Below are positions 23,955-33,362 of a stretch of 64,000 nt of DNA, piece after piece. Both the position numbers and the translations under genes were made by a program. Source of the DNA: Sphaerochaetaceae bacterium. Its GTDB lineage: Bacteria; Spirochaetota; Spirochaetia; Sphaerochaetales; Sphaerochaetaceae. The stretch is taken from positions 1-64,000 of the forward strand of contig JAQQAI010000051.1 in assembly GCA_028532915.1 (NCBI GenBank). The letters run 5' to 3'. Position 1 is the stretch's first letter. Each line of letters starts with the position of its first letter. The notes beneath the pieces are model-generated. The model was given only the letters and a program-made list of their open reading frames with translations, searched no databases and was not told the DNA's origin.

Positions 23955-25277
23955 ATGAATACAAAAGAAATCACGGAAGATATCAGAACCGCCAAGAGCG
24001 CCCAGAGATCACTCGAGGCGACTTCTTTTGAAACAAGGAATGAGATGCTCCTAGCTATCTCTGATGCCCTTCTTGAGAGTATTCCTTATATCATGGAAGC
24101 GAATGCCCAGGATCTGGAGAAAGCCCGAAAGGAGGATCTGGCAAAACCGCTGCTCAAGAGGTTGAGATTCGACGAGAAGAAGATCGTGAGCGTTGCGAAC
24201 TCACTTGTCGAGGTTGCCAAACTTCCGGACCCAATCAGGAAAGTGATACAGAGACGTACGCTGGATGATCATCTGCTTTTAGAGAAAGTCACCGTCCCCA
24301 TCGGGGTGATAGGAATGATCTTCGAATCACGTCCCGATGCCCTTGTTCAGATCATCTCTCTTGCTCTGAAAAGCGGAAATGCGATCATTCTGAAGGGAGG
24401 GAGGGAGGCAAAAGAGACTCTTTCTGCCCTGATAGAGGTGATCAGAAAGGCCCTGAGCGCATTTCCCGCCGGTTCAAAATGGATAGTCCATCTCACTTCC
24501 CGATCTGATGTCCAGCTCATTCTGGGACTCGATTCTGACATCGATCTGCTCATTCCGCGCGGGTCCAACCAGTTCGTTCGATATATAATGAACAATTCCC
24601 GGATCCCAGTTCTTGGACATGCCGACGGGCTGTGTTCTCTCTATGTCGATGAACAGGTCGATATGGATCTTGCACTCAATGTTGCTGTCGATTCCAAGTG
24701 CCAGTACCCGGCTGTTTGCAATGCGGTCGAGACTATACTGGTACATGAGAAAGTAGCTGAACGGTTTATTCCCCGTTTTAAAGACCTTACTAGCCGGTAT
24801 CCGGTGATCATCCACGGTGATGAGAGAACCTGTGGGATCATCGAGGCAGAAAAAGCCACACAGGATGATTGGGATACAGAATACCTTGATTATGAGGTTG
24901 CGATGAAGGTTGTCGATTCCATGGAAGAGGCGATGGAACATATTGCACTTCACGGTTCCGGACATACAGACTGCATCGTCACTTCCAACATCGAAAAGGC
25001 GAATACCTTTTTGATGAAGGTCGATTCTGCCGATGTCTTTCACAACTGCTCTACACGTTTCGCCGATGGTTTCAGATTCGGCCTCGGTGCCGAAGTCGGA
25101 ATCAGCACGCAGAAGATCCATGCGAGAGGTCCGGTAGGCCTCGAGGGTCTTGTTACCGGAAAGTGGCTGATGAGAGGCAACGGTCAGACAGTCGCCGAGT
25201 TCGAAGACGGAAAGGCGTACAATCATAAGGAACTTTCTGTAGAGGGGAAGGCGATGACAGAGGCAACGACATGGTAG
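23955..25277 (+). CDS. proA: Gamma-glutamyl phosphate reductase
   Basis: This 440-aa enzyme of the aldehyde-dehydrogenase superfamily reduces gamma-glutamyl phosphate to glutamate semialdehyde with NADPH, the second step of proline synthesis. Characteristic stretches are VTVPIGVIGMIFESRPD, LKGGREAK, DLLIPRGSNQFV and the catalytic cysteine in SKCQYPAVCNA. The start at 23955 follows AAAGGAAG; an in-frame ATG at 23898 would add 19 residues without a ribosome site. It overlaps proB (ATGGTAG), so the two products are made together. Confidence 0.95.
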   Translation: MNTKEITEDIRTAKSAQRSLEATSFETRNEMLLAISDALLESIPYIMEANAQDLEKARKEDLAKPLLKRLRFDEKKIVSVANSLVEVAKLPDPIRKVIQRRTLDDHLLLEKVTVPIGVIGMIFESRPDALVQIISLALKSGNAIILKGGREAKETLSALIEVIRKALSAFPAGSKWIVHLTSRSDVQLILGLDSDIDLLIPRGSNQFVRYIMNNSRIPVLGHADGLCSLYVDEQVDMDLALNVAVDSKCQYPAVCNAVETILVHEKVAERFIPRFKDLTSRYPVIIHGDERTCGIIEAEKATQDDWDTEYLDYEVAMKVVDSMEEAMEHIALHGSGHTDCIVTSNIEKANTFLMKVDSADVFHNCSTRFADGFRFGLGAEVGISTQKIHARGPVGLEGLVTGKWLMRGNGQTVAEFEDGKAYNHKELSVEGKAMTEATTW

Positions 25278-26383
25278 AAAGAGACTTGAATCAGGTGAGA
25301 AGGGTTGTCGTCAAGGTCGGAACCAATCTCATCAGTGATTCTGACGGGATCGACCTGAGCCGGATCGACATGATAGTCAGACAGATCGCAATACTTCAGA
25401 AAAGAGGAATCAATGTGCTTCTGGTCACCAGCGGAGCTGTGGGACTCGGAGCGAGAGAGCTTGGACTTAGACAGAAGGTTCAGACTGTTGTTATGAGACA
25501 GACATGTGCCTCTATCGGTCAACCGATCCTGATGAGTCATTACAGAGCAGCCTTTGCGGCATATCATGTCGTATGTTCCCAGGTTCTCATCACTAAAAGG
25601 GAACTCAATGACAGAAAGACCTTCGTGAACCTGAAAAACTCCGTCACCAGTCTCCTTGAACATAATGTCGTTCCCATTTTCAACGAGAACGATACAGTAA
25701 GTACGGACGAGGTCGGATCCGCCGTGGGAGACAACGATCGTCTCGGAGCCTTCGTGGCGAGCAAGATCGATGCAGACCTTCTGATTCTCCTTACTGATAT
25801 CGACGGACTGTATTCACAGGATCCCAGAATAGACAGCGATGCCCACCTGATTCATGAAGTTTCACAGGTTGATGAGCAATTGCTCAAAAGTGCAGGATCT
25901 TCAGGTTCTCAATTCTCCACAGGAGGGATGCGGACCAAATTGCTGGCCGCACGGATAGCATCACATGCAGGCTGTGCAACAGTGATTGCCAGCGGATTTG
26001 TCGATACTGTATTGACCGATATCATAGAGGGCAGAAGGGTAGGAACCTATTTCTCACCCGATAAAAGACTCAATCAGCGTATCCGTTGGATTCTCAACAG
26101 TGCAACGAAGGGAACCATCTGGATTGATGATGGTGCGATTCGGGCACTGAAAAATCACAAAAGTCTTCTTCCAAGTGGTATAGTTGGAGTAGAAGGTGCT
26201 TTCGAGGCAGGAGAGGTCGTTATGGTCAACCGCATCGCGAAGGCTGTTCCGTACTACAACAGCAGTGAGATCATGGAGAGTATGGGGCACCAGAGTTCGG
26301 ATGTGGGCGATTCGGTGAAGAAAGGTCGACCTGATGTGATATTCCGGCCGGAGGATTTGGTGTTCCTGGACTATGCAGACTGA
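25271..26383 (+). CDS. proB: Glutamate 5-kinase
   Basis: This 370-aa enzyme phosphorylates glutamate in the first, usually feedback-inhibited, step of proline synthesis. The amino-acid kinase domain (residues about 1-255) shows VVKVGTNLIS, TSGAVGLG, FNENDTVS and GTGGM-like FSTGGMRTK. A C-terminal PUA domain follows (about 275-360). It overlaps proA by seven bases. The order proA-proB is reversed relative to E. coli. proC lies 5 kb away on the other strand. Confidence 0.95.
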   Translation: MVERDLNQVRRVVVKVGTNLISDSDGIDLSRIDMIVRQIAILQKRGINVLLVTSGAVGLGARELGLRQKVQTVVMRQTCASIGQPILMSHYRAAFAAYHVVCSQVLITKRELNDRKTFVNLKNSVTSLLEHNVVPIFNENDTVSTDEVGSAVGDNDRLGAFVASKIDADLLILLTDIDGLYSQDPRIDSDAHLIHEVSQVDEQLLKSAGSSGSQFSTGGMRTKLLAARIASHAGCATVIASGFVDTVLTDIIEGRRVGTYFSPDKRLNQRIRWILNSATKGTIWIDDGAIRALKNHKSLLPSGIVGVEGAFEAGEVVMVNRIAKAVPYYNSSEIMESMGHQSSDVGDSVKKGRPDVIFRPEDLVFLDYAD

Positions 26384-27290
26384 TTATCATATCTACAGAA
26401 ACAAACAGGATATAGGGAAACGCATCCGTTACCTCCACAGCGAGGAACCGTTGAGTATCGCTCTGCTGGTAAATGATTTCGAGTCTGAAATTCTCGATTC
26501 GATCTCCTACTACAGTACCTATTTCGATGTTCCTTTGTTTGTGCTGCTCTTTGAAGACAACCGCAAGCTGGCTGAATTGAGACTCCAGTTTCCCTCTGTA
26601 TCGTTCATCGTGTTCACTCAGCCCGCGAGTATGGGTGCTGCAATAAATGTCATGGCAAATGAGTGTTTTACCACCTATTTCTGGGTCACCAGAAGCGATA
26701 TCCGGGTCGAATCGTTTGATTTCGATATGGTCCTCGAACAGTTCAACCGTTCGGAACGGCCTTCTCAGATCTCTCCGATTCTTTCAAACCGGTTTGATGA
26801 GAGACTTCCTGTAGTACACCTGCCGAAGGTGGACAGGAACTTTATCGATCCTGTACCTTTGATCCCTTCTGAAAAGAGTACCGGTACCCTTTATCCTTTT
26901 TTTGGCCTCGGGATCTATGAAAGAGCATTGTTTCAGCGGCTTAGAGGTTTTGATGAGTCCATCTCTACCGAATACTGGCAGATTCTGGACTTCGGAATCC
27001 GATGCTGGCTGTTCGGTTATTCGATATTCACGCTGGACTCGTTCCATATGAAGTTTCCATACCGGCAGTTCATCATCGAAAACAGGAGCGAACAGGATGG
27101 ATTTAAACGGTGTCTGACCAAGGCTCTGGGAATGAGACAGCTCAACGGAAAGAACTATCCCAAAACAATCGGAAGATATACGGACAGGACTTATCTTAAG
27201 AAAGAGATGGCCAAGCGTCTGGCACTCTATAAAATGGATTTCAATGAGCTGATGAACCAGTGGAAAGCTCCGAAGACGGAGATAGACTGA
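26373..27290 (+). CDS. Putative glycosyltransferase-like protein, 305 aa
   Basis: The family is uncertain. The N-terminal half alternates beta strands and helices like a GT-A nucleotide-sugar fold (SIALLVNDF, FVLLFEDNR, SFIVFTQPASMGAAIN), with TRSDIRV where family 2 enzymes place their metal-binding aspartates. The later YWQILDFGIRCWLFGYSI resembles the ED/W-containing C-terminal part of those enzymes. No membrane segment is visible. It overlaps proB by 11 bases and touches the amidase gene (TGATG), so it may act on the cell envelope with that enzyme. Confidence 0.5.
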   Translation: MQTDYHIYRNKQDIGKRIRYLHSEEPLSIALLVNDFESEILDSISYYSTYFDVPLFVLLFEDNRKLAELRLQFPSVSFIVFTQPASMGAAINVMANECFTTYFWVTRSDIRVESFDFDMVLEQFNRSERPSQISPILSNRFDERLPVVHLPKVDRNFIDPVPLIPSEKSTGTLYPFFGLGIYERALFQRLRGFDESISTEYWQILDFGIRCWLFGYSIFTLDSFHMKFPYRQFIIENRSEQDGFKRCLTKALGMRQLNGKNYPKTIGRYTDRTYLKKEMAKRLALYKMDFNELMNQWKAPKTEID

Positions 27291-28015
27291 TGAAAAAGGT
27301 TCTTCTGCTGTGTGCCCTTATCGTTCTTCCTGTCTCTCTTGTGTGCTCATCTCCTTTTTCCTACCCTGTTTCGACCGTGATCATCGATCCGGGACACGGA
27401 GGATACGACCCCGGAGCGGTCGGAACCGAACTGCTGGAGAAGGACCTTACGCTGAAGATCGCCCGCAAACTGCATTCACTGTTCGTTGATGAAGGAAGTA
27501 TCACATCAATTCTCACCAGAGACTCGGATGAGTACATTTCTTTGAGCAACCGCGTTAAAACAGCTTTTCAGACCTTCCCCGGCTGGGAGAGCAAGGCTAT
27601 CTTCATATCGATCCATATCAATTCGAGTGAGAGTGCGGAGGCTGCGGGATATGAGTTTCTCATAAAGCCGAGCGGGGCTGCCGCACCGTTTATTTCGGAA
27701 GATGCCGAAAGCTGGGCTCTTTCCTATTTCTCTCATGAAAAGATGTCAGATCTGCAGCGTTCGTTGAACGGGGAAAACTATCTGCTCGCTCATCAACTCA
27801 GTGAGGCCTTCTTTGAAGAACTAAATCAGATGAGAGACCGGGGAATCAAAGAGCAGGAGGTCTATGTGCTCAATGAGAATATCTGGCCGTCCGTGCTTGT
27901 CGAGGCAGGCTTCCTTTCAAATGATGAGGAACAGCAGATGATGAAAGATGATCTGTGGATAGATACAGTGGCGAAAGCCCTGTTCGACGGTATCAGAGCC
28001 TACATGATGAGATGA
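27290..28015 (+). CDS. N-acetylmuramoyl-L-alanine amidase
   Basis: This 241-aa exported amidase_3 zinc enzyme cleaves the bond between muramic acid and the peptide stem of peptidoglycan. Motifs seen are IIDPGHGGYDPGA (zinc His), the Glu in LLEKDL, SIHINSS (zinc His) and the catalytic Glu in VLVEAGFLSN. A signal peptide covers about the first 20 residues; SLVC could be a lipobox, leaving it open whether the protein is lipid-anchored. The start at 27290 overlaps the previous stop; an upstream in-frame codon at 27260 would mask the signal peptide. Confidence 0.88.
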   Translation: MKKVLLLCALIVLPVSLVCSSPFSYPVSTVIIDPGHGGYDPGAVGTELLEKDLTLKIARKLHSLFVDEGSITSILTRDSDEYISLSNRVKTAFQTFPGWESKAIFISIHINSSESAEAAGYEFLIKPSGAAAPFISEDAESWALSYFSHEKMSDLQRSLNGENYLLAHQLSEAFFEELNQMRDRGIKEQEVYVLNENIWPSVLVEAGFLSNDEEQQMMKDDLWIDTVAKALFDGIRAYMMR

Positions 28016-28017
28016 TC

Positions 28018-29463
28018 TTACTGATCCTGCTTTCTTTTGGCTTCCAGAACGAGACGAGTCTTCAGCTGTTTCAGTTCCCTTGACAGTGATACCTTATAAA
28101 TATGGGGGTTGATCATCCGTTTATAGGAAGAGTGGAACGTGGAGAGATTCTTCTTCACAGCTTTCTGTATGTTCTCTATTCTCACATGCTTTTTGACTCT
28201 CTCTCCGTTTTCCATATGGAGGGTGAGCATAGGGACTGCGGTAGCATACCGTGTCCGTTTCAAAGTGAAATAATCTGCTACGGTGAGAGGATGATGAAAT
28301 ACGATATCCTCACCGACAGGAAGTTTTTCATGATCGAGTGTGATCAGATCTCCGAGAGCAGAGCCTTCATGATCGAAAAATCGCCATACCTGTTTTCTTC
28401 CCGGGTTCGTGGCCTTTTCGAAGGAGTTGCTGATCTTCATTACCGGGAGGATCTTCCTGTCTTCATCATACTTCGCAGCGAGTTTATATACGCCGTTGAG
28501 CGAACTCTGATTTCCGCCGGTTACAAGGTGAGTGCCTATGCCGTACGAATCTATGGGAACGCTGTCGTTCACGAAATTCTCGACGATCTCTTCGGTAAGA
28601 TCATTGCTGACAACGATCTTGCTGTCGGTAAGACCGCTTTCATCGAGTTTCCTGCGGATCTCTCTCGAAAGATAGCTGAGATCCCCGCTGTCTATTCTCA
28701 CCGAGATGGTCTTTCCTTTCTTTTTCAACTCCCTGCCGATGATGATAGCATTCTCGATCCCCGAACCGAGCGTGTCGTAGGTGTCGATCAGAAGTACCGC
28801 GTTATCAGGATAAAGGTCAGCATAGACTCTGAAAGCTTCAAGTTCATCCTCGAAACTCATGACCCAGGAGTGAGCCATCGTTCCTGAAACAGGAATGTTG
28901 AAGACCTTTCCTGCGAGAGTATTGCTGGTTGCGCTGCAGCCTCCTATGAAGGCCGCTCTTGATGCGGTGAGCGCACCATCTCCTCCCTGTGCTCTGCGCA
29001 GACCGAATTCCATGATCGGCGCCCCTTTTGCTGCATATGCCATCCTCGAGGATTTGGTTGCTATCAGAGACTGGAAGTTGATCGTATTCAGAAGCATCCC
29101 TTCGATGATCTGGGCTTCCATCAATGTCGATTCGACCCGCACCAGGGGTTCGGAAGGGAACACGATAGAGCCTTCTTCCATGGCGTAAATGCTTCCTTTG
29201 AACCTGAAAGACTTCAGATAATCGAGGAAATCCTCGTCAAACTTGTTGAGCGAGCGAAGATAATCGATATCTGTCTTGCTGAATGTAAACGACTCGATCT
29301 TTTTAAGCAGGTCGTGAAGACCTGTGAATACAACATATCCACCGTTGAATGGATTTGTCCTGTAGAACATGTCGAACACGACTAGGGGATTGTTCTTCGA
29401 TTTGAAATACCCGTTCATCATGGTCAGCTCATAGAAATCCGTGATCAAAGCCGATACACTCAT
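28018..29463 (-). CDS. pncB: Nicotinate phosphoribosyltransferase
   Basis: This 481-aa enzyme joins nicotinate to PRPP in NAD salvage. Family signatures are the N-terminal ITDFYELTMMNGYF, EFGLRRAQGGDGA, SGTMAHSWVMSF and SVRIDSGDLSYL. It resembles the long clade found in Firmicutes and spirochaetes. It is the last gene of the minus-strand run from murE and ends two bases from the convergent amidase gene with no terminator between them. Confidence 0.95.
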   Translation of the reverse strand: MSVSALITDFYELTMMNGYFKSKNNPLVVFDMFYRTNPFNGGYVVFTGLHDLLKKIESFTFSKTDIDYLRSLNKFDEDFLDYLKSFRFKGSIYAMEEGSIVFPSEPLVRVESTLMEAQIIEGMLLNTINFQSLIATKSSRMAYAAKGAPIMEFGLRRAQGGDGALTASRAAFIGGCSATSNTLAGKVFNIPVSGTMAHSWVMSFEDELEAFRVYADLYPDNAVLLIDTYDTLGSGIENAIIIGRELKKKGKTISVRIDSGDLSYLSREIRRKLDESGLTDSKIVVSNDLTEEIVENFVNDSVPIDSYGIGTHLVTGGNQSSLNGVYKLAAKYDEDRKILPVMKISNSFEKATNPGRKQVWRFFDHEGSALGDLITLDHEKLPVGEDIVFHHPLTVADYFTLKRTRYATAVPMLTLHMENGERVKKHVRIENIQKAVKKNLSTFHSSYKRMINPHIYKVSLSRELKQLKTRLVLEAKRKQDQ

Positions 29464-29474
29464 TTTGTTTCCCC

Positions 29475-30749
29475 TTATCTTCTGATTTCAGTGATACCCA
29501 TGTACGGCACCAGAGCGGACGGGATCTTTATCGATCCGTCACTCATCTGAAAATTCTCAAGTATGGCTACTATTGCTCTCGAGACTGCGATGGCGGTTCC
29601 GTTGAGAAGATGGACGAAACGGGTTTCACCTTCTTTTGTCTTGTATTTCACATTCAGTCGTCTTGCCTGATAATCGGTACAGTTGCTCGTGCTTGTGACC
29701 TCGCCGTATTCTCCGCTTTCTCCTCTTCCCGGCATCCAGGCCTCGATATCGAATTTCCTGTAGGCCGGGGCCCCCAGATCTCCTGTGCATGTGTCCACAA
29801 TCCGGTAGGGGATGCCGAGTCCTCTGAAGATTTCTTCTTCTATCGAGAGCAGCTGGGAATGTATCTCATCAGACATTTCAGGGGTACAGTAGACGAACAT
29901 CTCCAGTTTTGAGAATTGATGGACTCTGTACAATCCTTTCGAATATTGGCCTGCTCCGCCGGCTTCTCTTCTGAAACAGTGGGAGAGTCCTGCATAACGG
30001 AGAGGGAGGTCGCTTTCATCAAACTGATGCTGTGCATGGTAGCCGCCGAGAGTGATCTCTGCGGTTCCTACCAGGCAGGTGCCGGTTCCTTCGATCGTAT
30101 AGATGTTCGATTCTTCTCCTCTCGGATTGAAACCGATGCCTTCAACGATCTCCTCTTTTGCAATATCGGGAGTGATGGTGAGAATGAAACCGTGTTTCTG
30201 AAGAATATCGATAGCATAACGCTGAAGGGCAAGTTCCAGCAGAACACCCTCATTCTTAAGATAATAGAATTTAGGACCGCTAACGCGCGTTGCGCTTTCA
30301 AAATCGATGATATCGAGTTGTTCTCCCAGTTGAACATGATCTTTGGGAGTGAAAGTGAAAGATGCGGGTTCTCCCCAGCTGGAAATTTCCAGATTGTCTT
30401 TATCGAGAGCTCCCACCGGTGCTGACGGATGAGCGTAATTGGGAATGGTTCTTGCAAGAGAGAAATACTGCTGTTCGACCTTTTTGAGAGTTTCCTCTAT
30501 CTCGCTGATACGGTCCTTGAGAGTTTTCCCTTCCTCTATCAAAGCTGTCCGGGTATTCTGATCCATTTTACCTTTCATCTTCTTCGCATTCTCATTTCTC
30601 GATTTGCGTAAAGCTTCGGTCTGCTGGAGCAGAAGCGACCGCTGATTCTGCAGTTCTATAATGAGATCGAGATCGACTTTCATCCCCCGGTCGGCAATAT
30701 TTTTGCCTATTTCTTCCTTTCGTTCCTTCAGCTCTCTTAAATCAATCAT
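29475..30749 (-). CDS. serS: Seryl-tRNA synthetase
   Basis: This 424-aa class II aminoacyl-tRNA synthetase has an N-terminal coiled-coil arm (about residues 30-100) that binds the long variable arm of tRNA-Ser. The catalytic core contains the motif 2 region LSHCFRREAGGAG and motif 3 LNGTAIAVSRAIVAI. Length and motif spacing are normal. It overlaps proC by ATGA and is 11 bases from pncB. Confidence 0.96.
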   Translation of the reverse strand: MIDLRELKERKEEIGKNIADRGMKVDLDLIIELQNQRSLLLQQTEALRKSRNENAKKMKGKMDQNTRTALIEEGKTLKDRISEIEETLKKVEQQYFSLARTIPNYAHPSAPVGALDKDNLEISSWGEPASFTFTPKDHVQLGEQLDIIDFESATRVSGPKFYYLKNEGVLLELALQRYAIDILQKHGFILTITPDIAKEEIVEGIGFNPRGEESNIYTIEGTGTCLVGTAEITLGGYHAQHQFDESDLPLRYAGLSHCFRREAGGAGQYSKGLYRVHQFSKLEMFVYCTPEMSDEIHSQLLSIEEEIFRGLGIPYRIVDTCTGDLGAPAYRKFDIEAWMPGRGESGEYGEVTSTSNCTDYQARRLNVKYKTKEGETRFVHLLNGTAIAVSRAIVAILENFQMSDGSIKIPSALVPYMGITEIRR

Positions 30750-31558
30750 TTATCACCTTCTTTATTCACTTTTGCTTGTTGTTCCATGTATTTAGCCTTC
30801 TCTGACGCGCTGACCACACTGGAAATCACCGAGGAGGAGAATTTTCCGTCAGAAAGTGTCTTCATTGCCTCGATTGTCGTTCCTCCGGGAGAACAGACTT
30901 TAGTCAGCAGCGATTGGGGGTGTTCTTTGGTGGATTGCACCAGATGAGCCGCACTCGCGCTTGTTTCGCAGATAAGAGAGAGTGCTGTCTGATAATCGAG
31001 TCCGCTGTGAACAGCTCCCATTGCCATATTGTGGAAGAATGAGAAACATGTGGCGATGCCGGAACCGCTGATTCCTATGAATGCTGAGATAAGAGATTCA
31101 TCGATCTTATGGACTGTTCCGAAAGCGCCGCTGATTTCAACGGCTTCCTGTACGAGAGATTTCGGACATGTCGGATGAACCGACAGAGCTGTGACAGACT
31201 TCCCGACCGATGCGGCCATATTCGGCATCAGACGAACCACCTTCTTACTGTTCAGAGAATGTTCAAGAGTGTCGAGATCGACACCTGCGGCGATACTCAG
31301 CCAGTTTATATCAGGATAGGTGCGCAGTGTAGGGTAGAGCTGCGGGAGAATCTGGGGCTTTACCGCCAGAATCACGGTAGCGGAAGACTGAAGCAGCTGC
31401 TGCAGAGAAGCGGATGACACATTCTCGGAAGATGAGACCTTTGCAGCCGCTTCATCATTCTTGTCGTAGACGGTCACTTTATAACGTAAATCGCGGGCAA
31501 GCTGATTCACTATGGCACTACCCATGTTTCCGCAGCCGATAATTCCAATCTGTTTCAT
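30746..31558 (-). CDS. proC: Pyrroline-5-carboxylate reductase
   Basis: This 270-aa enzyme reduces pyrroline-5-carboxylate to proline with NAD(P)H. The Rossmann motif IGIIGCGNMGSAI stands at the N-terminus. VILAVKPQ, VVRLMPNMAASVG and the dimer helix motif VCSPGGTTIEAM are all typical. The start at 31558 is preceded by AAGGGGAT; a longer frame would add 31 unrelated residues. With proA and proB at 23.9-26.4 kb it completes the proline pathway. Confidence 0.94.
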   Translation of the reverse strand: MKQIGIIGCGNMGSAIVNQLARDLRYKVTVYDKNDEAAAKVSSSENVSSASLQQLLQSSATVILAVKPQILPQLYPTLRTYPDINWLSIAAGVDLDTLEHSLNSKKVVRLMPNMAASVGKSVTALSVHPTCPKSLVQEAVEISGAFGTVHKIDESLISAFIGISGSGIATCFSFFHNMAMGAVHSGLDYQTALSLICETSASAAHLVQSTKEHPQSLLTKVCSPGGTTIEAMKTLSDGKFSSSVISSVVSASEKAKYMEQQAKVNKEGDK

Positions 31559-31581
31559 ATATTGTATCCCCTTAACAGAAT

Positions 31582-32079
31582 CTAATTCCAGGTCAGACGA
31601 TGAAGGGCTCCTTTCTGAAGCAGCGATGGATAGTTGAATTGCCGTTCCCATTCATATGCTGCAATGGCGACACTGTTCGACAAATTCAACGACCGCCGGT
31701 TCTCTAACATCGGTATTCTCACACATCGACTAGGATAATCTACTAAAATTGATTCTTCAATACCCCTGCTCTCTTTTCCAAATACTAAATAGGAATCTTC
31801 TTCATACTTTGCCTCAGTGAAGAGTGTCTCGCTTTTTGTCGTGTAGAACCACAGATTGGACGATCCGTGTTCTTTCATGAACACGGTTATACTCTCATAT
31901 TCTTTGATGACGACATCCTTCCAGTAGTCAAGACCGGCCCTTCTAACCCTTTTCTCGTCGAGCGAGAATCCGAGCGGATGGACAAGATGCAGCGTGGCAC
32001 CGATGGCGGCACATGTCCTTGCGATGTTTCCTGTGTTCTGGGGTATTTCCGGTTCGAACAAGACAATATGCACTGCCAT
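31582..32079 (-). CDS. trmL: tRNA (cytidine/uridine-34-2'-O)-methyltransferase
   Basis: This 165-aa SPOUT-family enzyme has the trefoil-knot motifs NTGNIARTCAA, YLVFGKESRGI and MLENRRSLNLSNSVAIAAYE. TrmL methylates the wobble ribose of certain tRNA-Leu species using S-adenosylmethionine. Size and sequence fit TrmL closely, so a different SPOUT target is less likely. It stands between dinB and proC on the same strand. The 104 bases before it hold a weak imperfect hairpin and no clear promoter. Confidence 0.92.
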   Translation of the reverse strand: MAVHIVLFEPEIPQNTGNIARTCAAIGATLHLVHPLGFSLDEKRVRRAGLDYWKDVVIKEYESITVFMKEHGSSNLWFYTTKSETLFTEAKYEEDSYLVFGKESRGIEESILVDYPSRCVRIPMLENRRSLNLSNSVAIAAYEWERQFNYPSLLQKGALHRLTWN

Positions 32080-32183
32080 TACATTTCCTCTTTCATTTAC
32101 AGATCATCAGGTGGATACAGGCGGGTTCCACCACTATGTAAAAAGTACTGTATCACCAAAGAAAATGAGGGGCAAGGGGAACT

Positions 32184-33359
32184 TCATCCCTGTTTCTTGC
32201 GCACTGACATACTTGTCGCTTTCTGCAATGGTTTCCCTTCGGTGATAAGAGATGAAACCACCTTCTCCACGGCCCTTTTTTTCGAATAGAGGGGATCTTC
32301 AAACAGAGTCTGCTGCGGTGAATATTCCCCATCTTGAACATTGTTCAAACCTACACCTACCAGTCGGACGGCTCTTTTTCGGTCCCACTTCGTATCCACA
32401 AGCGACTTGGCAGCATGATAGATCTCCTCGGCGCTGAGAAAAGGAGATTCGGTCGTCAACTGTCCGCTTACAAGAGAAAAATCATCAAGACGGAGCTTTA
32501 CTGCCACAGTAAATGAGTGGACCTTTTGTTCGATCATTCTGTAGGCCACCTGATGGGAAAGGGAGAGGAGATATGATCTGATCACAGCAATATCGAAGGT
32601 ATCAGATTCGAATGTGGTTTCGTTGCTGATCGAACGGCTTTTCGACTCCTCGGCGTACATCCCGGGGTCTGATCCCCTGCAGACGTTGTAGAGAAAATCT
32701 CCGGAAGTCTCTCCGAACAATCGTTGCAGATGATCGAGAGTATACGTTCTGAGTTTTCCGGGAGAATCTATCCCGTATTTTTCCAGCTGAACGAGCATTA
32801 TTCTGCCGATGCCGGGTATCTTTTTCAGCGCAATAGAATCAATGAAGTCGATTTCCCTATTCTTCGATACTCTGCACAGACCATTCGGCTTGTCGTAATC
32901 GCTGGCAAGTTTCGCAATCAGTTTAGATGATCCGATGCCTACACTGATGATTAGACCGGTTTCATCGTATACTTTCTTCTTAAGAGCCGCACCGCATTCT
33001 CTCGGGATGCCGAACAACCGCCGAGTTCCGCTCATATCGAGAAAAGCTTCGTCTATCGAGATCTGCTGGACATGGGGGGAGAAGGTTTTCAATATGGAAA
33101 TGATATTCCGGCTTACCTCTGAATAACGGTTCATTCTCGGTGTGACATATAAAGCCTGAGGACACAGCCGTTTTGCCATGAATATCGGCATTGCCGAATG
33201 TACTCCAAAGTCTCTGGCCTCATATGAGCAGGCTGCGACCACACCGCGATTCGAGTGCCCTCCCACGATGACAGGTTTCCCTCTGAGCTCTTTATGATCG
33301 AGCTGTTCAACTGATGCGTAAAATGCGTCCATATCGACATGAAACCAGACATTTTCCAT
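32184..33359 (-). CDS. dinB: DNA polymerase IV
   Basis: This 391-aa Y-family translesion polymerase has palm residues in HVDMDAFYASVEQ near the N-terminus and SIDEAFLDMSG near residue 100. The helix-hairpin-helix stretch IPGIGRIMLVQLEKYG and the little-finger domain follow. It bypasses DNA damage at low fidelity. It lies 3 bases from ddl, inside a run of housekeeping genes, so its expression is likely tied to that operon; I saw no SOS box. Confidence 0.94.
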   Translation of the reverse strand: MENVWFHVDMDAFYASVEQLDHKELRGKPVIVGGHSNRGVVAACSYEARDFGVHSAMPIFMAKRLCPQALYVTPRMNRYSEVSRNIISILKTFSPHVQQISIDEAFLDMSGTRRLFGIPRECGAALKKKVYDETGLIISVGIGSSKLIAKLASDYDKPNGLCRVSKNREIDFIDSIALKKIPGIGRIMLVQLEKYGIDSPGKLRTYTLDHLQRLFGETSGDFLYNVCRGSDPGMYAEESKSRSISNETTFESDTFDIAVIRSYLLSLSHQVAYRMIEQKVHSFTVAVKLRLDDFSLVSGQLTTESPFLSAEEIYHAAKSLVDTKWDRKRAVRLVGVGLNNVQDGEYSPQQTLFEDPLYSKKRAVEKVVSSLITEGKPLQKATSMSVRKKQG

Positions 33360-33362
33360 AGA

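Noticed and set aside
24474-25226. 250-codon minus-strand reading frame inside proA
   Set aside because: Overlaps the proA catalytic region on the opposite strand and resembles no protein family.
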